A stretch of DNA of 64,000 bases from Streptomyces sp. NRRL WC-3618 (GTDB lineage: Bacteria; Actinomycetota; Actinomycetes; Streptomycetales; Streptomycetaceae): NCBI RefSeq assembly GCF_001280005.1, contig NZ_LGDW01000001.1, forward strand, positions 62,001 to 126,000, written 5' to 3'. The first letter of the stretch is position 1, and each line of letters begins with the position of its first letter. The notes beneath the pieces are model-generated. The model was given only the letters and a program-made list of their open reading frames with translations. It did not search any database and was not told the origin of the DNA. The translations under genes and the position numbers were made by a program. Shown here one piece after another: positions 43,670 to 52,521 of this stretch.

Positions 43670-44902
43670 TCATCCGAGGTGCCGTACGAACGCGTCGGTG
43701 CCGTCGTTGGTGTCGCCGGCCGGGACGAGTGTCGGGTCGGACGACTGGAAGACGATGCGGCGGGCACCGTCGGCGATCCGGCCCGGCAGGACCTCGGCGG
43801 TCGCGGCGCCGCCGTGGGTGTCGGGGGTGACCAGCGTGGTGGTGCCCTTCTTCAGGTCCCGCAGGTAGACGGGGTACTCCTTGCCGTACTGGCTGCCGGG
43901 TTCCGTCACCTCCGACATGAACGTGAGATAGCGGCCGTCCGCGCTGACCGCGGCGTCCCGCGTGTAGACCTCGCCGGGGCCGCCCTGGGTGCCGTGGACG
44001 CGCCGGTTCTTGCCGGTGCGGACGTCGTGCACGAACACGTTCCAGCTGGCGTCGAGGTCATCGGCGACCAGATGGATGTCCCGGGACTCGAAGACGACCG
44101 TACGGCCGTTGCCGCTGATGGACGGGTTCAGGGACTCCTTCTCGGTCGGTGTGCCGTCGTGGGAGCGGTCGATCTGGGTGTACTTGCGGGTGGTGCGGTC
44201 GTACATCCAGACGTCGCCCCAGTCGTCGCCGCGCGGGCCGTTCATGTAGTTGTACTGGTAGACGACGCGGCGCCCGTCGTCGCTGACCGTCGGCTGGAAG
44301 GCGTTGCGCGGCTCCCAGGTCGGCTTGGGGTGGCTGATCCGCTGGGTGGTGCCGGCGACTCGGTCGCGCAGGAAAACGACGCTGCTGTTGTTCTGGGCGG
44401 TTTCCTGGAGCGTGTAGACGGCGTAACGGCCGTTGGGGCTGACGGAGACCTCGGAGGGCTGACCGGAGAAGCCGTCGGGGATCTCGATGCCGAAGCCCAC
44501 CCGCCTCGCCGACCCGACCTTCTGGATCCACACGTCGGTGTCCTCGGCGGGCGCCACGTACTGGGCGTAGACGTAGCGGCCGTCGTTCAGAACCGCCACC
44601 AGGCCGCCGAACCCGGCGAAGCGGAGCTTGCCGGTGTGCCGATCGCGGACGTACATGCCGGCGTGCGACACCCGGGGGTCCAGGTCGTCGGCCGCCGAAG
44701 CGATGGCGATATGGCGGCCGTTGCGGCTGATGACAGAGGTGGACGTGGCGCCGTTGCCCGCCTTGCCCGCGGGAGAGACGCTGATCGGCTCGGTGTACGG
44801 CGCCCTGGGTGCGGCGCCCGCGACGGGTGCGGTGAGCGCCGCCGAGGCGACGACGGCGACCGCCAGAGCGGCGCGACGATGCGTGGCTCGGTACGTGGAC
44901 AT
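43670..44902 (-). CDS. Secreted beta-propeller protein (TolB/PD40-like)
   Basis: 410 residues. Signal peptide (ALAVAVVASAALTAPVAGA) with cleavage near AGAAP. The mature protein has repeated blades of the PD40/WD40-like type: SEVSVSPNGRYAVYTLQE, PTVSDDGRRVVYQYN, PSISGNGRTVVFESRD, AAVSADGRYLTFMSE, each with an (S)xDGRxVVF core, and ends DPTLVPAGDTNDGTDAFVRH. No catalytic residues identified. Probably a periplasm-side or extracellular binding scaffold. A fragment of a sister gene lies just upstream. Confidence 0.85.
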   Translation of the reverse strand: MSTYRATHRRAALAVAVVASAALTAPVAGAAPRAPYTEPISVSPAGKAGNGATSTSVISRNGRHIAIASAADDLDPRVSHAGMYVRDRHTGKLRFAGFGGLVAVLNDGRYVYAQYVAPAEDTDVWIQKVGSARRVGFGIEIPDGFSGQPSEVSVSPNGRYAVYTLQETAQNNSSVVFLRDRVAGTTQRISHPKPTWEPRNAFQPTVSDDGRRVVYQYNYMNGPRGDDWGDVWMYDRTTRKYTQIDRSHDGTPTEKESLNPSISGNGRTVVFESRDIHLVADDLDASWNVFVHDVRTGKNRRVHGTQGGPGEVYTRDAAVSADGRYLTFMSEVTEPGSQYGKEYPVYLRDLKKGTTTLVTPDTHGGAATAEVLPGRIADGARRIVFQSSDPTLVPAGDTNDGTDAFVRHLG

Positions 44903-44945
44903 GATTGTTCCCCCCGTGATGGTTGTTCCCCCGTGATGGTCGTTC

Positions 44946-45038
44946 TCAGGGCACTGTCCGCAGGAAGACGTCCGTTACCCCGTTGGTGTCCCCTTTCACC
45001 TGATCGGGTGATGCCGACTCGAACGCGACTTCTGACAT
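44946..45038 (-). pseudogene. 3' remnant of a second beta-propeller gene
   Basis: A short leftward frame ending in TGA at 44946 reads SEVAFESASPDQVKGDTNGV then TDVFLRTVP. This aligns with the C-terminus of the neighbouring gene (IVFQSSDPTLVPAGDTNDGT, DAFVRHLG). No upstream blades remain; the reductase gene begins 47 bp beyond. It looks like the stump of a tandem duplicate. Confidence 0.6.
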
Positions 45039-45084
45039 CCCCGGTGAGCGATGAGTTCGGGCGGTGGACCGGGTCTGCCCTGAC

Positions 45085-45699
45085 ATGACTCGCATCATCG
45101 CCGACATCTCGGTCTCCCTCGACGGCTTCGTCACCGGCCCCGACCCCGGCCCGGCCAACGGTCTGGGCACCGGCGGCGCGGCCCTGCACACCTGGGCGTT
45201 CTCCGACGACCCCGAGGACCGCCGGGTCCTGCGCGACGGAACCGCCCGCTCGGGTGCCGTCGTGCTCGGCCGCCGGCTCTTCGACGTGGTCGACGGGCCG
45301 GACGGCTGGGACGACACGACCGGCTACGGCGCCGGAGAGGTCGGCAAGCCCGCGTTCGTCGTCGTGACGAGCTCGACGCCGCGCTCCGTGCGGCTCGCCG
45401 GCCTCGACTGGACGTTCGTCACCACCGGTCTGGCCGACGCCGTCGCCGCCGCGCGCGAGCTGGCCGAGGCGGCGTCGTCGGCCGGCGGCAAGGACCTCGA
45501 TGTGGTCCTCATGGGCGGCGGCGCCACCGTCGGCTCGGCACTCGACGCCGGGCTGGTCGACGTACTGAGCCTGCACCTCGCGCCCGTCGTCCTCGGAGCG
45601 GGGACGCCACTTTTCACCGGCCGGGCGCCACGCACGCTGGTGCAGCGGAGCGTGACGCCGACATCGACCGCGACGCACCTGACCTACGACGTCCGGTGA
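45085..45699 (+). CDS. Dihydrofolate reductase-family (RibD C-domain) protein
   Basis: 204 residues from ATG 45085. It starts TRIIADISVSLDGFVTGPDP, the hallmark of the YwjB/RibD-C branch, and contains SGAVVLGRRLFDVVDG, KDLDVVLMGGGATVGSAL and LHLAPVVLGAGTPLF, which form the NADPH-binding Rossmann-like fold. These proteins are seldom true DHFRs; the substrate is usually unknown. There is no ribosome-binding site, so translation may be leaderless. Its 3' end lies 6 bp from the convergent esterase gene. Confidence 0.88.
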   Translation: MTRIIADISVSLDGFVTGPDPGPANGLGTGGAALHTWAFSDDPEDRRVLRDGTARSGAVVLGRRLFDVVDGPDGWDDTTGYGAGEVGKPAFVVVTSSTPRSVRLAGLDWTFVTTGLADAVAAARELAEAASSAGGKDLDVVLMGGGATVGSALDAGLVDVLSLHLAPVVLGAGTPLFTGRAPRTLVQRSVTPTSTATHLTYDVR

Positions 45700-45705
45700 C
45701 GATCC

Positions 45706-47286
45706 TCAGCGGGCGTCCCAGAACGCGCAGTGGTGGCCGAACTGCCCTGCGGGGGCCGGGACGACGTGGTCCGGTGCCAGGGTCAGTACCGCGTGCCGGG
45801 GCCAGTGCGGTGACGACGGGCCGTTCGGGTCGGCGGTGCGGGCGAAGCGGGTCCAGTAGTCGATCATGGTGTTGGCCAGCCGGTGCTGTGCGGCGGTCAG
45901 GTCGCGGGGGCGGCCTCCCAGGTCGAAGAGGTAGGACAGCTCGGTCGCGTGCGATGCGCCGAGCGGGAAGGGCGGTGTCCCCGGGGTGAGCGGCGGGGCG
46001 TCCTTGTCGGCGAACTCGTAGCGCCAGACCGGTACATGGGCGGAGAGCAGGCTGTCGGCGCGCGCCGTCGGGCAGGCGAAGTCGGCGTCGCCGATGACCG
46101 CGCCGAACACCGGGCCCCCGTCGGTGGAGTGCACCGGGTACTCGCGCACGATCGCCTGCGCCTCCCCCGGCGCGGGGAAGAAGGCGGACACGATGTCGGG
46201 CCAGGTGTCGGGGGTCACGGGATGGCCTGCCTGGACGATCCCGGCGGCCCAGCCGTTGCCCTCGTCGTGGTTGTTGCCGATGAGGACGGGGACGTGGTGG
46301 AAGCGGCCGGCGGCGATCGCCCGCGCGGGGTCGCTGGGCAGCAACGGGGTGGAGGAGGAGGGGTGTTGGTCGACGTCCTGGGCGTCGAACAGCTGGGAGA
46401 CGGGCACGCGCCGCAGACAGGACAGGACGTCGCGGGCGGTTCCGCAGCCGACCTTCGCCGCGAGGTCCGCGCCCATGGCACGCGCCGTGGACAAGGGGAC
46501 GGAGGACGGCGCGAACGGCAGGTCCAAGCGGCCTGTGCACGGGCCGCTCTCAATGATCGCCCGGTCGAAGAGCCCCGCCGCCGAGGGTGAGGTGAGCTGG
46601 GCGCAGACGCTGTAGCCGCCCGCCGACTCACCGGCAAGCGTCACGTTGCGCGGGTCTCCACCGAAGGCGCCGATCCCGGCGCGGACCCAGCGCAGCGCCG
46701 CCTGCTGGTCGGCGAGGCCGAAGGTGCCGGAGCCGGGCAGTCCGCTGTGCGCGAGGAAACCGAGGGCCCCGAGGCGGTAGTTGACGGTGACCACCACGAC
46801 GTCGCCCCGGGTGGCGATGCGGTGGGCGTCGTACGAGCTGCCCGCTCCGGTGGTGAAGCCCCCGCCGTGCAGCCACACGATCACCGGCCGGGGGTGTGCC
46901 GGTTCCGCGTCGTCCGGCGTCGTGATGTTCAGGTGGAGACAGTCCTCGTCGGTGCTGCCGCCGGGCACCTCGCCGGCCGGCTGCGGGCAGGCGCTCGCGG
47001 GCCGGGTCGCGTCCCGTACCCCGGACCAGGGCGTCGGGCGGTGGGGCGGCGCCCAGCGCAGGCCGCCGACCGGGGGCGCCGCGTAGGGGATGCCCTCGAA
47101 GGTGCGGTAGCCGTGGCGGGCGGCGCCGCGCACGAGGCCGTCGTGGGTGCGTACCGTCGTGGCGGCGGCAGAAGGGGCGGCGGCAGGCGTGGCGGGCTCT
47201 GTCGGTGGCGGCGCGGACCAGGCCGTCGCGAGTACGGCGGTCAGGGCGCAGCCCAGGGTGGTCAGGACACGGTGCATGGTCGTCAT
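45706..47286 (-). CDS. Secreted type-B carboxylesterase
   Basis: 526 residues from ATG 47286. Signal peptide (TTLGCALTAVLATAWSAPPP). Type-B signatures: EDCLHLNITTPDDAEP near residue 110, oxyanion hole VIVWLHGGGF, and the nucleophile elbow LAGESAGGYSVCAQ. The catalytic acid lies in NNHDEGNGW and the histidine in ASHATELSYLFD. Cysteines ACPQ/EDCL and GCGTARDVLSCLR match family disulfides. It hydrolyses esters or amides outside the cell; substrate unknown. The start is 16 bp past the stop of the GPP34 gene, so the pair is likely cotranscribed. Confidence 0.93.
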   Translation of the reverse strand: MTTMHRVLTTLGCALTAVLATAWSAPPPTEPATPAAAPSAAATTVRTHDGLVRGAARHGYRTFEGIPYAAPPVGGLRWAPPHRPTPWSGVRDATRPASACPQPAGEVPGGSTDEDCLHLNITTPDDAEPAHPRPVIVWLHGGGFTTGAGSSYDAHRIATRGDVVVVTVNYRLGALGFLAHSGLPGSGTFGLADQQAALRWVRAGIGAFGGDPRNVTLAGESAGGYSVCAQLTSPSAAGLFDRAIIESGPCTGRLDLPFAPSSVPLSTARAMGADLAAKVGCGTARDVLSCLRRVPVSQLFDAQDVDQHPSSSTPLLPSDPARAIAAGRFHHVPVLIGNNHDEGNGWAAGIVQAGHPVTPDTWPDIVSAFFPAPGEAQAIVREYPVHSTDGGPVFGAVIGDADFACPTARADSLLSAHVPVWRYEFADKDAPPLTPGTPPFPLGASHATELSYLFDLGGRPRDLTAAQHRLANTMIDYWTRFARTADPNGPSSPHWPRHAVLTLAPDHVVPAPAGQFGHHCAFWDAR

Positions 47287-47302
47287 CTCCCCGTCGGGTC
47301 GG

Positions 47303-47941
47303 TCAGCCGCCGCCCATGCCGCCCTGTGCGGCGATCATGGTCGTCGGCAGAGCGCGTACAGCTTTCTCCAGGCCGGGCGCGAGGTCGGCGAGACGTCCTG
47401 TGCAGGCGTCGATGCGTGCCCGGAAGGTCTTCTGGTCCTGGCGGGACACGACCGGGCGGACAGCGCCCGCGGCGGCCAGCGCCAGCAGTACGGCGTCGGC
47501 TGCGGGGATCTCCCGTACCGGGCCGTCCCCGTGCAGCGCCGTGGATACGCGCGCGCGGAGCGCGGCGGGCACGGCTCGGTCCGTCACGGTCAGTCGCCGG
47601 GTGCCGAAGCGGGTGCGGGGCGCCCGCACGGTGAGGAGCCCCGCCTCGGCGAGCCGATCCTCCACCTCCGTCAGCGTCCGCTCGCGGTGGCGGCGGATGA
47701 GGTGCTTCCAACCGTGCCCGTCGGCGGCATCGCGCAGGACGCCGTCCAGGACGGGGTTCCCGACCGGCTCCGTACCGGACACGGTGACCGTGCCGCCCGC
47801 CTCCCGCAGCCGGCCGCGTGAGGCGAGGTCGGCCAGGGCCGCGGCACGGACCAGCAGCTCCGTACGGGAACGGTCGTAGGGGCCTTCGGCCGTGTCGTCG
47901 AGGGCGAGCAGATACATGAGGCTGGGCAGGTCGTCGGTCAC
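47303..47941 (-). CDS. GPP34 (GOLPH3/VPS74-like) protein
   Basis: 212 residues from GTG 47941. The opening TDDLPSLMYLLALDDTAEGP is the GPP34 signature, followed by VRAAALADLASRGRLREAG and KHLIRRHRERTLTEVEDRLAEAGLL, the helical core of Golgi phosphoprotein 3 relatives. Eukaryotic members bind phosphoinositides and retain glycosyltransferases; the many Streptomyces copies are of unknown role and often sit beside regulators or conservons. Probably cotranscribed with the esterase. Confidence 0.88.
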   Translation of the reverse strand: MTDDLPSLMYLLALDDTAEGPYDRSRTELLVRAAALADLASRGRLREAGGTVTVSGTEPVGNPVLDGVLRDAADGHGWKHLIRRHRERTLTEVEDRLAEAGLLTVRAPRTRFGTRRLTVTDRAVPAALRARVSTALHGDGPVREIPAADAVLLALAAAGAVRPVVSRQDQKTFRARIDACTGRLADLAPGLEKAVRALPTTMIAAQGGMGGG

Positions 47942-48057
47942 ACCTCGACGCTATGGCCGACGGCCCCGGCCACGGATCGGCCGAGAGAACGGGCCGCCGC
48001 TGGGAACGCGGGTGGATGGCGCCCCCGGCCTCCTCCTTGAGGAGGAGACCGTGCCCG

Positions 48058-48717
48058 TCAGGGCCGGCGCGCCCGCACGAGGCCGTGGTCGTAGGCGGCG
48101 ACGACGGCCTGGACGCGGTCCCGCAGGCCCAGTTTGCGGAGCACGGCGGTGACATGGTTCTTGACGGTGGCCTCCGACAGACCCAGCCGCCCGGCGATCT
48201 CCGCGTTCGACAGCGCCTGCCCGATCAGGGTGAGCACCTCCCTCTCCCGGCCGGAGAGGGCCTCCAGGGAGGGCGGGGGCGTCGGGTCGGGTGTGGTGCG
48301 CAGGAACCGGTCGAGTACGCGGCTCAGCACGGTCGGCGCCAGCAGCGCGTCGCCGCGCGCGGTGAGGCGGATCGCGTCGACGAGTTCGGCGGGCCGGATG
48401 TCCTTCAGCAGGAAGCCGCTCGCCCCGGCCCGCAGGGCGTCGACCACATGCGCGTCCACGTCCCAGGTGGTCAGCACGAGCACCCGGGCCCCGCTGCCCG
48501 ACTCCGCGATCCGCCGGGTCGCCTCGATGCCGTCGACGACGGGCATGCGTACGTCCATCAGCACCACGTCGGGCGCCAGTTCCCGCGTCAGCCGCACCGC
48601 CTCCTGGCCGTCGGACGCCTCACCGACCACCTCGAGGTCGTCCCGGGCCTCGATGATCATGCGGAATCCCGTACGGACCAGGACCTGGTCGTCGGCCACC
48701 ACCACGCGCAGTGTCAC
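48058..48717 (-). CDS. NarL/LuxR-family response regulator
   Basis: 219 residues from GTG 48717, which overlaps the kinase stop as GTGA. Receiver domain: acidic pocket VVVADDQVLVRTGF, phospho-acceptor Asp in VVLMDVRMPVVDGI (about 54), conserved Thr in VLVLTTWD and Lys in GFLLKDIRP. C-terminal LuxR-type helix-turn-helix (LSGREREVLTLIGQALSNAE; ATVKNHVTAVLRKL). It should be phosphorylated by the coupled histidine kinase. Target genes are not evident; the esterase/GPP34 unit is next in line. Confidence 0.95.
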   Translation of the reverse strand: MTLRVVVADDQVLVRTGFRMIIEARDDLEVVGEASDGQEAVRLTRELAPDVVLMDVRMPVVDGIEATRRIAESGSGARVLVLTTWDVDAHVVDALRAGASGFLLKDIRPAELVDAIRLTARGDALLAPTVLSRVLDRFLRTTPDPTPPPSLEALSGREREVLTLIGQALSNAEIAGRLGLSEATVKNHVTAVLRKLGLRDRVQAVVAAYDHGLVRARRP

Positions 48718-49895
48718 TCCGTGCCCTCCACCGGCAGCCGCGCCGCCACCTCGAACCCGCCTCCGGCGCGCGAACCGGCACGCACGCTGCCGCCCACGAG
48801 CCGTGCGCGCTCCTTCATCCCCACCAGTCCGCGCCCCTCCCCCACCATGGCCGAACGGCCCTGCGGCGCACGCCCGTTGTCCACCACCGTGACCTTCACA
48901 CACTCCCCTTCGGCGGTCACGCGCACACTCACCTCGTCCGCGCCGGCCGCGTGGCGCAGCGTGTTGGTGAGGGCTTCCTGGACGATCCGGTACGCCGCCA
49001 GATCCACCGCGGCCGGCAGCCCGTCGACGGCGCCCTCACACCGCACGTGCACGGTCATCCCGGTCGCGCGCACCGTGTCGGCCAGCTCGTCCAGACGTGC
49101 GAGCGAGGGCCCCGGCTGCCGCTGCTCCCCGGCCCCGGCCCCGGCCCCGTCTTGATCCTCGTCGGGCCGGAACGCCCGCAGCAGCAGGCGCAGTTCGCCC
49201 AGGGCCGAGCGGGCGCCCGTCTCGATGGCCCGCAGTGCCTGACGGGCCTGGTCGGGCCGTTCGGTGAACACGTCGTCGGCGGCGCCCGCCTGAACGACCA
49301 TCACCGACAGGGTGTGCGCCACGATGTCGTGCACCTCGCGCGCGATCCGCGCTCGCTCCTCGACCACGGCCTGGCGCGTCTCCGCCCTGATCCGTTCCCG
49401 CTGCGCCCTGCGCCACTGCCCCGTGGTCCACGCCAGGACCACAGTCAGCAGAAAGATCGCCAGGCCTGCGGGACCGCCCGCCCCGAACGCCAGCGGGGCG
49501 GGCAGGCACATCGCCGCGAGCGCCCGTACCGACACCCGGCGCGGCCTGGTGGCCGACAGCACGCACAGCGTGACCTGCGCGGCGAGCAGCGCCCCCGTGA
49601 GGGTCACCGCGGGCAGCAGCGCCCAGACCGCGAGGCCGGTCACCGCGTTCGCGGCCAGGACGGCGGCCGGGGCGCGCGCCTGCCACCGCAGGGCGCAGAC
49701 CTGGGCGAGGACGAGGGCCAGGGCCACGGGCAGTCGCCACCCGTGCTCCGCGCCGACGACGAGCACCGAGGTCCCGAGGACGGCGAGCACCGCACCGGCC
49801 GACCCCCACCACAGCGCCCGCGCCGCCCGCACCGACAGCTCACCGCGGGCTTCCCCCGCGAACGCGGCACCGGGCTGTCCACTGCTGCGATCCAC
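48714..49895 (-). CDS. Two-component sensor histidine kinase (HisKA_3 type)
   Basis: 393 residues from ATG 49895. The N half has about six membrane segments with almost no external loops (LAVLGTSVLVVGA; LVLAQVCALRW; LIFLL type), so it probably senses a membrane or intracellular cue. The dimerisation helix has the HisKA_3 sequence RIAREVHDIVAHTLSVMVVQ with the phospho-acceptor His. The ATPase domain has N-box IVQEALTNTLRHAAG and G-boxes VVDNGRAP and GRGLVGMKERARLVG. Cognate regulator directly downstream with 4-bp overlap. Confidence 0.94.
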   Translation of the reverse strand: MDRSSGQPGAAFAGEARGELSVRAARALWWGSAGAVLAVLGTSVLVVGAEHGWRLPVALALVLAQVCALRWQARAPAAVLAANAVTGLAVWALLPAVTLTGALLAAQVTLCVLSATRPRRVSVRALAAMCLPAPLAFGAGGPAGLAIFLLTVVLAWTTGQWRRAQRERIRAETRQAVVEERARIAREVHDIVAHTLSVMVVQAGAADDVFTERPDQARQALRAIETGARSALGELRLLLRAFRPDEDQDGAGAGAGEQRQPGPSLARLDELADTVRATGMTVHVRCEGAVDGLPAAVDLAAYRIVQEALTNTLRHAAGADEVSVRVTAEGECVKVTVVDNGRAPQGRSAMVGEGRGLVGMKERARLVGGSVRAGSRAGGGFEVAARLPVEGTE

Positions 49896-49980
49896 GCCCC
49901 GAGCCTAGGGCCTGTCGCATGACACCCGCCCGGCAGATCGGTCGGCCGGGCGGGTACGTAGACAGGCAGGTAGGCAGGTC

Positions 49981-51069
49981 CTAGCCCAGCTGGTGCATCC
50001 AGCCGTGCTTGTCCTGTGCCGTGCCGCGCTGGATGTCGAGGAGTGCCTCGCGCAGCCGCAGGGTGACCTCGCCCGGCTCGCCGCCGCTCTGCTGCCATTC
50101 GCCGCTGGTGCGCTTGACCGTGCCGACGGGGGTGATGACGGCCGCCGTGCCGCAGGCGAAGACCTCGGTCAGGGTGCCGTTCTCGGCGTCGCGCTGCCAG
50201 TCGTCGACGGTGATGCGGCCCTCCTCGGCGGTGTAGCCGAGGTCGCGGGCGACGGTGAGGAGGGAGTCGCGGGTGACGCCCTCCAGGATGGAGCCGGTGA
50301 GGGAGGGGGTGACGATCCGGTCCCCGTACACGAAGTACAGGTTCATCCCGCCGAGTTCCTCGATCCACTTGTGCTCGACGGCGTCGAGGTAGCAGACCTG
50401 GGCGCAGCCGTGCTGGGCGGCCTCGGCCTGGGCGAGGAGGGAGGCCGCGTAGTTGCCGCCGGTCTTGGCGTCGCCCATGCCGCCGGGGACGGCGCGGACA
50501 CGGTCCTCGGAGAGCCAGATGGAGACGGGCTTGACGCCACCGGGGAAGTAGGCGCCGGCGGGGGACGCGATCACCAGGAACAGGTACTCGTTGGCCGGCT
50601 TGACGCCGAGGCCGACCTCCGTGGCGATCATGAAGGGGCGCAGGTAGAGGGACTCCTCACCGCCGTGCGCGGGCACCCAGTCGCTGTCCTGCCGGACGAG
50701 CGCGTCGATGGCCTCGATGAACGTCTCGACGGGCAGCTCGGGCATCGCGAGACGGCGCGCGGAGTGCTGGAAGCGCAGGGCGTTGCGCTCCGGGCGGAAG
50801 GTGGCGACGGAGCCGTCGGGCCGGCGGTAGGCCTTGAGTCCCTCGAAGATCTCCTGCGCGTAGTGCAGGGTCATGTTGGCCGGGTCGATCGAGAGCGGGC
50901 CGTACGGGACGAGCTGCCCGTCGTGCCAGCCGCGGCCCTCGGTCCACCGGATCGTCACCATGTGGTCGGTGAAGTGGCGGCCGAAGCCGGGGCTGGCCAG
51001 GATCGCCTCGCGCTCCGCGCCGGAAAGTGGCGAGGCCGAGGGCTTGAGCTCGATCGTGGGCGTCGTCAT
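49981..51069 (-). CDS. ilvE: Branched-chain amino-acid aminotransferase
   Basis: 362 residues from ATG 51069, with GAAGGA upstream. Final transamination in Ile, Leu and Val synthesis and first step in their breakdown. A class IV PLP enzyme: [38 protein letters not shown], the PLP lysine in [18 protein letters not shown], and [16 protein letters not shown]. Length fits the BCAT II subgroup. It is 269 bp downstream of leuB but a terminator and a candidate promoter separate them, so it is probably transcribed alone. Confidence 0.96.
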   Translation of the reverse strand: MTTPTIELKPSASPLSGAEREAILASPGFGRHFTDHMVTIRWTEGRGWHDGQLVPYGPLSIDPANMTLHYAQEIFEGLKAYRRPDGSVATFRPERNALRFQHSARRLAMPELPVETFIEAIDALVRQDSDWVPAHGGEESLYLRPFMIATEVGLGVKPANEYLFLVIASPAGAYFPGGVKPVSIWLSEDRVRAVPGGMGDAKTGGNYAASLLAQAEAAQHGCAQVCYLDAVEHKWIEELGGMNLYFVYGDRIVTPSLTGSILEGVTRDSLLTVARDLGYTAEEGRITVDDWQRDAENGTLTEVFACGTAAVITPVGTVKRTSGEWQQSGGEPGEVTLRLREALLDIQRGTAQDKHGWMHQLG

Positions 51070-51183
51070 GAGTGGTTGTCCTTCACCGGTCTTGTGTGTG
51101 ACGGGCCGCGCTCCACGCCCGTGACCGTCGGTCGGTCGGTACGAGGACGTCCGAGCATTCCCAGGTCCACGGCTCCGCGTTCG

Positions 51184-51212
51184 ATTATCTCGCGAGCGGG
51201 GCCATGGACGAA
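51184..51212 (-). promoter_or_regulatory. Candidate ilvE promoter
   Basis: -35 TTCGTC (51207-51212), 17-bp spacer, -10 GATAAT (51184-51189) on the minus strand; predicted start near 51176. A 107-nt leader follows, containing a 30-codon frame (ATG 51158) whose TGA overlaps the ilvE ATG. Confidence 0.5.
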
Positions 51213-51266
51213 AAGGGCGTGAATGCGACCCAGGGGATGATGGTGACACCCGGCGGGGACATAAGA

Positions 51267-51301
51267 GAAGCCGCCGGGTGCGGATGCGACCCGGCGGCTT
51301 C
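51267..51301 (-). terminator. Terminator of leuB
   Basis: 13-bp arms GAAGCCGCCGGGT/ACCCGGCGGCTTC, 38 bp past the leuB stop, followed on the minus strand by CTCTTAT. Beside it (51302-51325) a 10-bp motif ACTCTTCGAR is repeated. Confidence 0.75.
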
Positions 51302-51338
51302 GAAACTCTTCGAGACTCTTCGAATGAGGCGCCGCGGG

Positions 51339-52379
51339 TCAGCCGGCTACTCGTACGGCGAGGGCGTCGCCGATCTCGTCGGTCGTACGGGTCTTGGTGC
51401 CGCGCTCCGCGAGGTCGGCGGTGACGGCGTCCTCGATGCGGACGGCCTCCGCCTCGTAGCCGAGGTGGCGCAGGAGGAGGGCGACGGACAGCACGGTGGC
51501 GCTGGGGTCGGCCTTGCCCTGGCCGGCGATGTCCGGGGCCGAGCCGTGGACGGGCTCGAACATCGAGGGGTACTCGCCGGACGGGTTGATGTTCCCGCTC
51601 GCGGCGACGCCGATGCCGCCGGAGACGGCCGCGGCGAGGTCGGTGATGATGTCGCCGAACAGGTTGTCGGTGACGATCACGTCGAAGCGCTCGGGCTGGG
51701 TGACGAGGTAGATCGTCGCCGCGTCGACGTGCATGTACTCGGTGGTGACGTCGGGGAACTCCTCGCCCACCTTGTTGAAGATGTCCGTCCACAGGTGACC
51801 GGCGTGCACGAGCACGTTGTTCTTGTGGACGAGCGCCAGCTTCTTGCGGGGGCGGCCCTGGGCGCGGGCATAGGCGTCGCGGACGACCCGCTCGATGCCG
51901 AAGGCGGTGTTCAGCGACACCTCGGTGGCGACCGCGTGCGGCGTGCCCTGGCGGATGGTGCCGCCGTTGCCGGTGTACGGGCCCTCGGTGCCCTCGCGGA
52001 CGACCACGAAGTCGATCGCGGGCTGTCCGGCCAGCGGGGTCGCGACCCCGGGGAGGAGCCTCGACGGACGCAGGTTGACGTGGTGGTCGAAGGCGAAGCG
52101 GAGCTTCAGCAGGAAGCCGCGCTCGAGGACACCGGAGGGGACGCTCGGGTCACCGATCGCGCCGAGCAGGATGGCGTCGTGCTTCTTGAGGGCGTCCAGG
52201 TCGGCGTCGGTGAGGGTCTCACCGGTGGCCTGGTAGCGCCGGGCCCCGAAGTCGAACTCCTTGGTCTCCAGCTTCACATCCTGCGGAAGGACGGCGGAGA
52301 GCACCTTCAGCCCCTGGGCCACGACCTCCTGGCCGATGCCGTCACCGGGGATCACTGCGAGATTGATGCTGCGAGACAT
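51339..52379 (-). CDS. leuB: 3-isopropylmalate dehydrogenase
   Basis: 346 residues from ATG 52379. Oxidatively decarboxylates 3-isopropylmalate in leucine synthesis; can also handle 3-methylmalate in the citramalate route. Family signatures: [44 protein letters not shown], the catalytic Lys in [15 protein letters not shown], and the metal/cofactor region [20 protein letters not shown] followed by [20 protein letters not shown]. The actinobacterial LeuB is of this shorter type. Divergent from the phosphatase gene. Confidence 0.96.
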   Translation of the reverse strand: MSRSINLAVIPGDGIGQEVVAQGLKVLSAVLPQDVKLETKEFDFGARRYQATGETLTDADLDALKKHDAILLGAIGDPSVPSGVLERGFLLKLRFAFDHHVNLRPSRLLPGVATPLAGQPAIDFVVVREGTEGPYTGNGGTIRQGTPHAVATEVSLNTAFGIERVVRDAYARAQGRPRKKLALVHKNNVLVHAGHLWTDIFNKVGEEFPDVTTEYMHVDAATIYLVTQPERFDVIVTDNLFGDIITDLAAAVSGGIGVAASGNINPSGEYPSMFEPVHGSAPDIAGQGKADPSATVLSVALLLRHLGYEAEAVRIEDAVTADLAERGTKTRTTDEIGDALAVRVAG

Positions 52380-52521
52380 ACCGGAACCGTACTCCTGGTC
52401 CCATGGGATGACACTCGCTGTCCGCGATACGGACAGCCCGCGAAACGCCTCAGGCCGCTCTTCGCCCGGTGTTCACCTGGACTTCTGGCGGACGTCGGGG
52501 ATTCCTGGGAGGTTCCCACCC

